From DASYYE01 sp035946955 (lineage in GTDB: Bacteria > Actinomycetota > Actinomycetes > Streptosporangiales > Streptosporangiaceae), in the NCBI GenBank assembly GCA_035946955.1, contig DASYYE010000066.1, positions 1-28,693 of the forward strand: a stretch of 28,693 bases of DNA, written 5' to 3'. Positions 16,160 through 22,791 of this stretch are shown piece after piece. Position 1 is the stretch's first letter. Every line of letters begins with the position of its first letter. Below the pieces are notes generated by a model that ran no database searches, was not told the DNA's origin, and saw nothing but the letters and a program-made list of their open reading frames with translations. The position numbers were made by a program, and so were the translations under genes.

Positions 16160-16367
16160 CGCTCGTGCCCGACATGGTCACGGGAGATCAGCGGTCAGGC
16201 TGACCGGGCAGAACGGTGTGAACTGGGGTTTTGCCTGTACAGGCTGGCATGGGACGGATAGCGTGCCTGGTGGTGCTGGTGGGGGAGCAGTTCCCGCCAG
16301 GCTGCGTTGACCGGTTTGCTGCCTGAAGGCGCTGTATGAGAACGCCTGCAGCGCGGAGGGATGAGCC

Positions 16368-16914
16368 GTGAAGGCCTCGGCGGAGGAAGCGATGCAGCGA
16401 GAGCTGCTGCCCGGTGAGCAGGTCGCCATGAGCGATGCCATGCTCTGCGACCCGCCACCTTGGGCCCGGCTGGTTTACCTCGTGCTCGGGTTTGCGAACC
16501 TGTCAGCGGGGCTGGTGCAGATACTCAACCGGCCGCCCAGCACCACCCTGGGGTGGCGCCATTCTTGTCCTCAGCGCTGCGGTGCTGGCGACGACACCCG
16601 CGATACAGCCAGCTCCGGTGCTGGTTGCCGTGACCAGTCAGCGATTGGTCTGCATCCGGCTGTCCCGGCTGAGCCATGCGCCCCGGAAGCTGGCTATCGC
16701 TGTGCCCTTGCCAGGCCTGCGCGTCCGACGCATCCGGCGCCGCAGGCGCAGGATAGCGATCGAGTGTGAGGCTCCGGGCCATAAGCGCTTCCGGCTGTAC
16801 GAGAGGGACTTGTACGGCGAGCGCAGCGGGTTCACCGGGATAGAGCATGCACTGGCGCGGTCAGGTGCAGTCGACGGACTGGACCCGCCGTGGCCAGCGG
16901 TCGCCGGTTCCTGA
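16368..16914 (+). pseudogene. Small two-helix membrane protein, frameshifted
   Basis: The GTG at 16368 has GGAGGG seven bases upstream and opens ...EAMQRELLPGEQVAMSDAML, then a membrane helix WARLVYLVLGFANLSAGLVQ. At the GGGG run 16550-16553 the frame turns to nonsense. Removing one G restores LGGAILVLSAAVLATTPAIQ as a second helix, followed by VLVAVTSQRLVCIRLSRLSH, a basic RRIRRRRRRIAIECEAPGHK stretch and a stop at 16912-16914, about 181 residues in all. The LLPGEQV opening and VxVTSQRLVCI strand resemble small PH-like membrane proteins of actinomycetes, but this is a guess. Either a real single-base insertion or a homopolymer sequencing error. Its stop is followed at once by the hydrolase remnant. 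Confidence 0.65.
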
Positions 16915-16927
16915 CCTCGATAAGGCC

Positions 16928-17014
16928 GACGGCAGCGTGGTCAGGACGATCGGGTCGGGTTCGGACTACCGCGTGTCCCTATGGGACAGCCTGGTGAACG
17001 CTACGAGCGGTTAA
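16928..17014 (+). pseudogene. 3' remnant of a secreted hydrolase-like gene
   Basis: In frame to a TAA at 17012-17014 this reads ...TIGSGSDYRVSLWDSLVNAT SG, matching the last 28 residues of the intact gene at 19423-20391 (TIDSSSDYRVPLWNSLVAAT SV), with 18 of 28 residues identical by my alignment. Nothing upstream continues the match. It abuts the frameshifted membrane gene and lies just beyond the stop of the ribosomal protection gene. Confidence 0.7.
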
Positions 17015-17060
17015 CACAGTCTGGGTGAGGGCTGTACCGCGCAGGCGTTCCAGGCCGGGG

Positions 17061-19019
17061 TCACAGGGACGTCTGCCGTGATGGGATGCGGCCGCGTACC
17101 GGCCGGTACCCACCGAATCCGGCCTCGAGCACTCCTTCCCCACCGGTCAGCCCGGGCAGTTGCTGCTGGAGGCTCCTTACCTTCGCCGACGGCAGTGCGG
17201 TCAGGACGATCGACAGGTCACCGTGCGGCAGCGGCGTCTGGACGTCAGCGCCGAGCCTGGCCAGACACGACAGCACAGCGCCCGTCCTGGCCACCGGGAG
17301 TTCGACACGGACACTGGCCATGGGCTCGCAGACGACCGTGCCCGCCCGCCTGAGTGCCTCCATCAGCACCAGCGGTGTCAGCTTGCGGAAGTCGGCAGCC
17401 GTTGTCCTGGGTGTGGGCAGCACGCGCTTGCTTGGACCGTCGCCGATGTAGTAACCGCAGTCATTCATCGTCACGATGCAGTCGGTGACCTGCCAGCCGC
17501 AGGGGCCATGCTCGAGCGCGTGCCTGACGTACTGAGCCATGGCGCCGGTGAAGCCCGCGGTGGTCTTGTAGATGTACAGGGGAAGGAGCCGTGAGTCGAC
17601 ATCCAGGCCGAACTCGATGCCGGAGCCGGCCGGCCCTGGTTCGATACGCAGCCCGACCGTCGCCGAATAGGGATGGTCGTCGGACTGCAGGACCTCGAGT
17701 GCGCTCGCGGTGCCGCCGGGCCGCTCGATGTAGATCGTTCTCGTCTCGCGGAACGTGACGGCGAGACCGAAGTCGTCGGCGAGTACGGACCCGATGACCT
17801 CCTTCTGGACCTCGCCGTACAGCGAGACATAGATTTCCTGCTGCTCATCGTCTTGCCGCAGGTTGATGAGTGGGTCCTGTTCGGCGAGCTGGCCGAGCGC
17901 GGCCCGCAGCCGTTGCCTGTCGCCGGGATCGCGCGGGACGACGGCCGACTCGAGGGTGGGCGGCGGGAACTGGTGGCCGGCGTCGTCGCGGGCCGCCTCG
18001 CCGATCGGGTCGCCGATCCTCGCCTTGGTCAGGCCCCAGACCTGGCCGATCTGGCCGGCCTTGACCGACGGCCGCCGGACGGCGGGCCCCCGCTCGAACA
18101 CGGCAACCGCGGTCACCCGGCCATGCAGCCCGGCCCCGAACCGCAGCCGGTCACGGATGCGCACGGTGCCCGAGAACATCCGGACGTACGCGATCTTCTC
18201 GGCATTGCTGCCGCGTTCGATCTTGAAGATGCTGCCGGACACCGGGCCGCCCGCGTCCGCGGATGAGGCCGGTAGCAGTTCGGCGATGCCCGCCATCAAC
18301 TGCTCGACACCCGCCCCGGTAACCGCCGAGCCGAAGAAGACGGGGTGCACCTGTGCCCGCCTGGTCGCAGCGGCCAGTGCGGTGCGCAGCCGGTCATAGG
18401 GAATGCCCGCCTCGTCGCGCAGGTACACGGCAAGCAGGCCATCGTCCCGCTCGGCCAGCACTTCGGCCAGGCTCGCCGTGAACCCCGCATCTTCCGCGCC
18501 CGAGGCGATGGAGCGGGCACCCCGTGTCCCGGCGGCGTCCACGCGCCCCATGGCGACGGCCGCGACCTTCAGCCGGTGCGAGACCTCGTCAAACACGCCA
18601 CCCGGCCGCGCCCCGCTGCGGTCGATCTTGTTCACGAACAGCAGGGCCGGTATCCGCAGGCGCTCCAGTGACCGCATCAGGACCCGGGTCTGCGGCTGCA
18701 CGCCCTCCACGGCCGAGACGACGAGCACCACCCCATCCAGCACGCTGAGCACCCGGTCCACCTCGGCGATGAAGTCCGGGTGGCCGGGCGTGTCGATGAG
18801 GTTCACATCGATACTGCCGATCGGGAACGAAGCGACAGCAGACTTGATCGTGATGCCACGCCGCCGCTCCAGCGGCAGCGAATCGGTCAAGGTCGTCCCG
18901 GCATCGACGCTGCCGGGGTGCTCGATCACACCCGAGGTGAAAAGCAGTCGCTCGGTGAGAGTCGTCTTGCCCGCGTCTACATGCGCCAGGATCCCCAGGT
19001 TGAGCGTCTTCCGCGACAC
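17061..19019 (-). CDS. TetM/OtrA-type tetracycline-resistance ribosomal protection protein
   Basis: 652 residues from the GTG at 19019, the usual family length. It is an EF-G-like GTPase: G1 AHVDAGKTT (12-20), G2 RGITI (54-58), G3 DTPGH (76-80), G4 NKID (130-133). Domain IV and V features follow, notably TTAADFRKLTPLVLMEALRR with AGTVVCEP, where these proteins differ from EF-G by contacting the tetracycline site. This family removes tetracycline from the ribosome. Closest in style to actinomycete OtrA-like forms; whether it gives resistance or does something else cannot be read. The frame extends to 19235, but NLGILAHVDAGK normally starts within about ten residues of the N-terminus. GAAGGG lies eight bases before the chosen GTG. 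A short leader frame with a stronger ribosome site overlaps the start. Confidence 0.92.
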   Translation of the reverse strand: MSRKTLNLGILAHVDAGKTTLTERLLFTSGVIEHPGSVDAGTTLTDSLPLERRRGITIKSAVASFPIGSIDVNLIDTPGHPDFIAEVDRVLSVLDGVVLVVSAVEGVQPQTRVLMRSLERLRIPALLFVNKIDRSGARPGGVFDEVSHRLKVAAVAMGRVDAAGTRGARSIASGAEDAGFTASLAEVLAERDDGLLAVYLRDEAGIPYDRLRTALAAATRRAQVHPVFFGSAVTGAGVEQLMAGIAELLPASSADAGGPVSGSIFKIERGSNAEKIAYVRMFSGTVRIRDRLRFGAGLHGRVTAVAVFERGPAVRRPSVKAGQIGQVWGLTKARIGDPIGEAARDDAGHQFPPPTLESAVVPRDPGDRQRLRAALGQLAEQDPLINLRQDDEQQEIYVSLYGEVQKEVIGSVLADDFGLAVTFRETRTIYIERPGGTASALEVLQSDDHPYSATVGLRIEPGPAGSGIEFGLDVDSRLLPLYIYKTTAGFTGAMAQYVRHALEHGPCGWQVTDCIVTMNDCGYYIGDGPSKRVLPTPRTTAADFRKLTPLVLMEALRRAGTVVCEPMASVRVELPVARTGAVLSCLARLGADVQTPLPHGDLSIVLTALPSAKVRSLQQQLPGLTGGEGVLEAGFGGYRPVRGRIPSRQTSL

Positions 19020-19081
19020 GCGCCACACCCTTCGAATCGGTACCCAGAGGCCATCTCGATGGACGTGAACGCCTGGCGCAT
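18977..19081 (-). CDS. Possible 34-residue leader peptide overlapping the tet-type gene start
   Basis: An ATG at 19081 with GAGGAGG five bases upstream, the best ribosome site in the area, opens MRQAFTSIEMASGYRFEGCG and ends in TAG at 18977-18979, inside the first codons of the ribosomal protection gene in a different frame. Translation of this leader would carry ribosomes across the weak GTG start. Leader-peptide control is known for tet(M). This one is inferred from layout alone. Confidence 0.35.
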   Translation of the reverse strand: MRQAFTSIEMASGYRFEGCGACRGRRSTWGSWRM

Positions 19082-19352
19082 CTGGTCCTCCTCGTCGGCT
19101 GGCGCTGCATCTGCGGAGGTCAATCATAGGGTGAGCAGCCACGAAGCCCTTAACGGTTTTCCACCCGCCACCCCCGTGGGCGCAGGGGCCGCTGCGCCGC
19201 CTGGACTGACGGGCGTGGAGCGGGCGCCCCTGCATGCCGATAACCGCATGCTGACCGCACCTTGAGCACTGACAACCGACTGTTAAAACACCCTGATCAG
19301 ATGTACTGCGGCTCTTAGCATGAAATGTCCTTCTTGACTCTCTTATACATAT

Positions 19353-19370
19353 ATGCCAGCATCATGGCAT
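19353..19370. promoter_or_regulatory. Possible operator dyad ATGCCA-N6-TGGCAT
   Basis: Perfect 6-bp arms around a six-base centre, in an AT-rich island (about 19260-19400) that contrasts with the GC-rich surroundings and lies between the divergent tet-type and hydrolase-like genes. Confidence 0.35.
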
Positions 19371-19377
19371 TTAGTTA

Positions 19378-19396
19378 GTTAGGAACCTTTCCTAAC
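19378..19396. promoter_or_regulatory. Possible operator: palindrome GTTAGGAA-CCT-TTCCTAAC
   Basis: Perfect 8-bp arms around three bases, 27 bases before the start of the secreted hydrolase-like gene. TTAGGAAA-type palindromes occur in front of many secreted carbohydrate-active enzyme genes in actinomycetes, so a sugar-responsive repressor is plausible. The regulator is not identified here. Confidence 0.5.
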
Positions 19397-19422
19397 GGCA
19401 TTGACCAGGGTGGGGAGCCAGG

Positions 19423-20391
19423 ATGACCATGACACGCCGCGGGGTACTCAAGCGCCTTGGAGCCGGAGGGGCCGCCGTCATCGCCTCGCCAGCACTCCTG
19501 GCACCAGGACGCCCACCGGTGCGGAAGGCGGCCGACCGAGGCACTGCGCAGTCAGGCCCCTTGCCGGCAGACCGTGCGGCGGCCTCAGCTGCATCGGGGA
19601 CTGGGCTGCACGGTGCCACGCTGGACCTGTCCGCCTTCCCGCCGGGGACGACCTGGGCCGAGGCGATCCAGGCCTGGAACGGGTTCACGGCGACGAAGAT
19701 CAGGGCGTGCAAGGTCTACTTCGGCCCCAGCCAGTTCCCCACGTCGATCACCTGGGACATCCAGGCGTTCATCGACAACGACATCAAGGCCCTGCTGTGC
19801 TTCAAGCCCGCTGTGCCTTTCAAAGCCGCAGACCTGGCCGCGCTGAAGAGCACGCTGCTCATGTACAAGCTGGCCGGACTCAAAGCCGATGTGACCTTGT
19901 GGCAGGAACCGCAGGACGTCATGTCCGTCCTCGACTACCGCAGGGCGGTACGCGACTATGGCCCGGCCGTCCGTCACTACTACCGGCTCGCCTACGACGC
20001 CGGCTCGCATGGCGCTCCCGCCGAGTGGACCAGCTACTACCCCGGGGACGCGCAGATCGACATCGTTGCGGTGGACTACTACGCGGGCAGCTACGTCGGT
20101 GGCGCCAGGCTCGAAGGCATCGCCAAACTCGCCGACTACGCAAAGCCAGCTATGGCGTTCGGGTTGTGGGAGATGGGCGTCAGCGCGTCCAATACAGGCC
20201 CGTCGGTCAGCGAGACCCAGGTACACGAGTACTTCGCCTACGTGCAGTGGTTCATGTCCCGGCGGGTCAAGGCAGGCAAGGCCAATGCTGAGATCGCCTG
20301 GTACAACGGCGATGGGGTCAACACGATTGACTCCAGTTCCGACTACCGCGTGCCGCTGTGGAATTCCCTGGTGGCCGCCACCAGCGTCTGA
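19423..20391 (+). CDS. Tat-exported glycoside-hydrolase-like protein
   Basis: 322 residues. The N-terminus MTMTRRGVLKRLGAGGAAVI is a twin-arginine signal (RR followed by a hydrophobic run to ASPALLAPG), so the protein is exported folded. The mature part begins after a Ala/Pro/Ser spacer near residue 60 and has the alternating strand/helix look of a TIM barrel. Glu162 in TLWQEPQD and Glu250 in FGLWEMG stand at strand ends and could be the acid/base and nucleophile, as in GH26-like and related clan A enzymes. The exact family and substrate are not recognised. GGGGAG lies upstream of the ATG. Two palindromes precede it. A remnant homologous to its last 28 codons lies at 16928-17014. Confidence 0.65.
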   Translation: MTMTRRGVLKRLGAGGAAVIASPALLAPGRPPVRKAADRGTAQSGPLPADRAAASAASGTGLHGATLDLSAFPPGTTWAEAIQAWNGFTATKIRACKVYFGPSQFPTSITWDIQAFIDNDIKALLCFKPAVPFKAADLAALKSTLLMYKLAGLKADVTLWQEPQDVMSVLDYRRAVRDYGPAVRHYYRLAYDAGSHGAPAEWTSYYPGDAQIDIVAVDYYAGSYVGGARLEGIAKLADYAKPAMAFGLWEMGVSASNTGPSVSETQVHEYFAYVQWFMSRRVKAGKANAEIAWYNGDGVNTIDSSSDYRVPLWNSLVAATSV

Positions 20392-20508
20392 GTCGGCCAT
20401 CGGCCGCCCGTACTGAACTACGGTGTCAGCATCGACGTGTATGAACTGGTAGCGATGGGCCGATAACCCGGGGGTAGGGGTGGCATCCATGGATTCAAGG
20501 AGGGTCTG

Positions 20509-21135
20509 ATGGCAAGGATCGATGTATGGCCTGCGGTGTTCGCCGAGCGCAAGTCGCTCGTAGCCGACCTGGCGGACCTGCCAGCTGATGGCTGGGACAA
20601 GCAGTCACTGTGCACCCAGTGGACGGTCCGCGACGTACTCGCGCACATGACCGCGACCGCGAAGATCACGCCTCCGCTGTTCTTCGCCAAGATGGCGGCG
20701 AACGGTTTCAGCTTCGCCAAACTGCAAGCCAAGGACATAGCCGCCGAGCGAGGCGGTTCCTCAGCGGACACGCTGGCCGGGTTCAAGTCGGTGGCCGAAT
20801 CAACCAAGCGGCCACCCGGCCCGATCGACACCATGCTGGGCGAGACGATCGTCCACTCCGAGGACATCCGGCGGGCACTGGGCATCAAGCACGACTACCC
20901 ACCGGAGGCCCTGACCCAGGTAGCCGACTTCTTCAAGGCTTCGAACCTGATCATTGGCACCAAGCGGCGCATCGACGGCCTGACACTGCGGGCCACCGAC
21001 GTGACCTGGACGCACGGGAGCGGCCCCGAGGTGTCTGGCCCGATGCTCCCCCTGCTCATGGCCATGACCGGGCGCAAGCCCGCACTCGACGACCTGTCTG
21101 GCGATGGCGTCGCCATCCTGCGCACCCGTCCCTGA
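20509..21135 (+). CDS. Maleylpyruvate isomerase/DinB-fold mycothiol-dependent enzyme (TIGR03083 family)
   Basis: 208 residues with AAGGAGG before the ATG. The N-terminal four-helix bundle is typical: VFAERKSLVADLADLPADGW, then LCTQWTVRDVLAHMT with the first His, and TMLGETIVHSEDIRRALG with the second His and acidic residues that form the metal site of DinB-type enzymes. PPEALTQVADFFKASN and a C-terminal domain with GLTLRATDVTWTHGSGPEVS and ending DGVAILRTRP match the TIGR03083 actinobacterial family. Members use mycothiol as thiol cofactor where tested. The substrate here is unknown. A strong hairpin follows the stop by ten bases, so this is the end of a transcript. Confidence 0.9.
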   Translation: MARIDVWPAVFAERKSLVADLADLPADGWDKQSLCTQWTVRDVLAHMTATAKITPPLFFAKMAANGFSFAKLQAKDIAAERGGSSADTLAGFKSVAESTKRPPGPIDTMLGETIVHSEDIRRALGIKHDYPPEALTQVADFFKASNLIIGTKRRIDGLTLRATDVTWTHGSGPEVSGPMLPLLMAMTGRKPALDDLSGDGVAILRTRP

Positions 21136-21145
21136 CGGTCAAGCC

Positions 21146-21182
21146 AGCTAACGGGGCACCTCCTGGAGGTGCCCCGTTAGCT
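21146..21182 (+). terminator. Strong intrinsic terminator-like hairpin
   Basis: AGCTAACGGGGCACCTCC and its exact complement lie back to back around one base (37 bases in all), giving a stem of about 17 bp, followed by GTTATTA. It lies ten bases after the DinB-fold gene. The U tract is short, so it may work with or without full termination efficiency. Confidence 0.8.
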
Positions 21183-21213
21183 GTTATTAGGTCAGTGTTC
21201 GCCCTGGATTGCA

Positions 21214-21242
21214 TTGAATATCCGGAAGACCCGACTTATACC
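21214..21242 (+). promoter_or_regulatory. Possible promoter of the zinc-ribbon membrane protein gene
   Basis: TTGAAT, 17 bases, TATACC: a good match for a primary-sigma promoter in spacing and sequence, just after the upstream terminator and about 110 bases before the GTG of the next gene. Confidence 0.45.
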
Positions 21243-21352
21243 AGCCAGGTGTTGCAAGAATGGACGACGTATCACTACTGGGGCGGGTCCACGTAGGTTA
21301 GCGCACGTGCTCGTGCTTGAGCACTCTCGCGACCTCAGGGAGGCAAGCGGCG

Positions 21353-22336
21353 GTGAACTGTGAGAACGGGCATGCCCTTCCCAACCAGACTGCCTCCTGC
21401 GGGGTATGCGGCGGTAACCTGCCGCCCGTCTGTCGCCGTTGCCGCGCCAACCCCGCAGGTGCCGAGCCCTGCGCCGTCTGCGGTGTCCCGGTCCTGGACC
21501 TGCCTGAGGGGCAAGCCGGGAGCGCCGGGACAGACCAGCAGGACTCCGTGCCCCTGGCGGCGCTGATCCGCCCGGCACCGGGGCGCAAGGCACTCCCGGC
21601 GGCTGCCAAGGACACACCGGTCCTGCAGGGGACCGTGGTCGTCAAGGCGCGGGAAGAAACGCCGCACGAGTCCCCAGTCGCCCCTCCGCCCCCAGCCGGC
21701 CCGCGTCGGTCAACTGACAACTACCGGCCGACCCTGCGAGCCGAGGCGTGGGAGGTTCCCGGTACGGAAGAGGCCGAGCAGGACGGCCACGACGACCTGA
21801 TCCGGCGGGACAAACGGCGCTGGCAGGCCACTGCGGTGGCAGCGGGACTCGTGGTGATCGTCGGCAGCGCCATGCTCGTTGACATGTCATGGCAGCAGCT
21901 CTCGGGCCCGGCTTCCGGAAGCGTCGCCAGGCACCCAACCGCCAAGCACCCGGTGTCCGGACAGCAACACGGGCAGCAGCCCCCGGCGGAGCAACCCCTG
22001 ATACACACGCCCGCCACGCCAGACTCCCGCTCTCACAAGCTCCCGCACCGCCCTGGCTCACCATCCGCGGCCGCTTCCCATACGCCGACACCATCGCCCC
22101 ACGCCACCGGTCCGTCGCCGCACGGCAGCCCGACTCCATCACCATCGCCGAGCCCCAGCCCATCACCTACCGGTCACGGTCACGGCCATGGGCACGGTCA
22201 CGGCCATGGGACTGGCCACGGCCATGGGACTGGGGGCGGCCATGGGACTGGGGGCGGCGGTAACCAGAGCGGGAACCAGAACGGTCAGGGAAGCGGCGGG
22301 GCCGGTCCCGTCGTGACACCGGCCAAGTTCGCGTGA
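21353..22336 (+). CDS. Zinc-ribbon membrane protein with Pro/Ser and His-Gly repeat tail
   Basis: 327 residues from the GTG at 21353, chosen because GGGAGG lies nine bases upstream; the frame opens 36 bases earlier at a TTG without one. The N-terminus holds Cys3, His7, Cys16, Cys19 and then Cys27, Cys30, Cys40, Cys43: two treble-clef or zinc-ribbon CxxC knuckles facing the cytoplasm. A disordered charged stretch follows, then one membrane helix (~159-177, ATAVAAGLVVIVGSAMLVDM). The outside part is low-complexity: Pro/Ser/Thr-rich, then a run of Gly-His pairs and GTGGGHGTGGGG. The tail could bind metal. It converges with the next gene, ten bases away. No family name is recognised for the whole. 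Confidence 0.8.
   Translation: MNCENGHALPNQTASCGVCGGNLPPVCRRCRANPAGAEPCAVCGVPVLDLPEGQAGSAGTDQQDSVPLAALIRPAPGRKALPAAAKDTPVLQGTVVVKAREETPHESPVAPPPPAGPRRSTDNYRPTLRAEAWEVPGTEEAEQDGHDDLIRRDKRRWQATAVAAGLVVIVGSAMLVDMSWQQLSGPASGSVARHPTAKHPVSGQQHGQQPPAEQPLIHTPATPDSRSHKLPHRPGSPSAAASHTPTPSPHATGPSPHGSPTPSPSPSPSPSPTGHGHGHGHGHGHGTGHGHGTGGGHGTGGGGNQSGNQNGQGSGGAGPVVTPAKFA
22171..22260. repeat. Coding tandem repeat (His-Gly tail)
   Basis: Short units such as GGTCACGGCCATGG and GGCCATGGGACTGG recur through 90 bases and encode the Gly-His/Gly-Thr tail. It is a site where unit number can be expected to vary between strains. Confidence 0.75.
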
Positions 22337-22346
22337 GTGGGTCCCA

Positions 22347-22784
22347 CTAACGGCGCAGCCACCGCGCCAGGGCCGGCCGCAATGGCCGGCTGACGTAGCC
22401 GCCGTCCGCCAGCCCTGCCAGCCGCTCGAACACATTGGCAGTCCCGAAGTCGCCTGTCAGCACCCACGACATCCCGGCCGCCAGGAAGTACAGCGGTACC
22501 ATCACCAGCCCGGCACACCACGCGTACTGCGTGGCGTGGCGGGCCTCGTGTGTGATCAGGCGCTGCGCCCCGGCGAGGGCGCCGGCGTCCAGCCGGGTGA
22601 TGATCACGTTGCCGAGACAGAACGCAGGTGCGTCCGGCACAGGCAGCCGGTACCCCACACCGATGACCAAGCCATCCCCTGCCGGGGCCAGCCTGGCCCG
22701 CCCGAGGGCCGCTACCAGGAGGCCTGCCGCGGTGGAGCCATTGGCCGCATTCACCACCAGCCGCAGCCGGCATAGGCCACGCAC
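22347..22784 (-). CDS. Small membrane protein with an HExxH motif
   Basis: 145 residues from a GTG at 22784, seven bases after the stop of the FtsH-like gene; the frame runs further back into that gene but the sequence there is a shadow. The start has no ribosome site, so it depends on coupling. LITHEARHATQYAWCAGLVM contains HEARH (79-83), a zincin-type HExxH, directly before a membrane segment (VPLYFLAAGMSWVL). The end FERLAGLADGGYVSRP is conserved-looking in style. It resembles small actinomycete proteins with HExxHxxQ, sometimes counted as putative metallopeptidases. A third zinc ligand is not obvious, so activity is open. Last gene of the lipoprotein/FtsH-like operon. Confidence 0.75.
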   Translation of the reverse strand: MRGLCRLRLVVNAANGSTAAGLLVAALGRARLAPAGDGLVIGVGYRLPVPDAPAFCLGNVIITRLDAGALAGAQRLITHEARHATQYAWCAGLVMVPLYFLAAGMSWVLTGDFGTANVFERLAGLADGGYVSRPLRPALARWLRR

Positions 22785-22791
22785 GGGCGCG

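Noticed and set aside
15924..16310. 128-codon plus-strand frame in the repeat-rich gap
   Set aside because: It starts inside the hairpin repeat, has no ribosome site and no protein-like pattern.
19334..19362. TTGACT as a -35 element in the AT-rich promoter region
   Set aside because: No acceptable -10 element at 16-18 bases; the TATACA nearby is too close.
22171..22260. Possible CRISPR-like array
   Set aside because: Units are short, without spacers, and encode the His-Gly tail.
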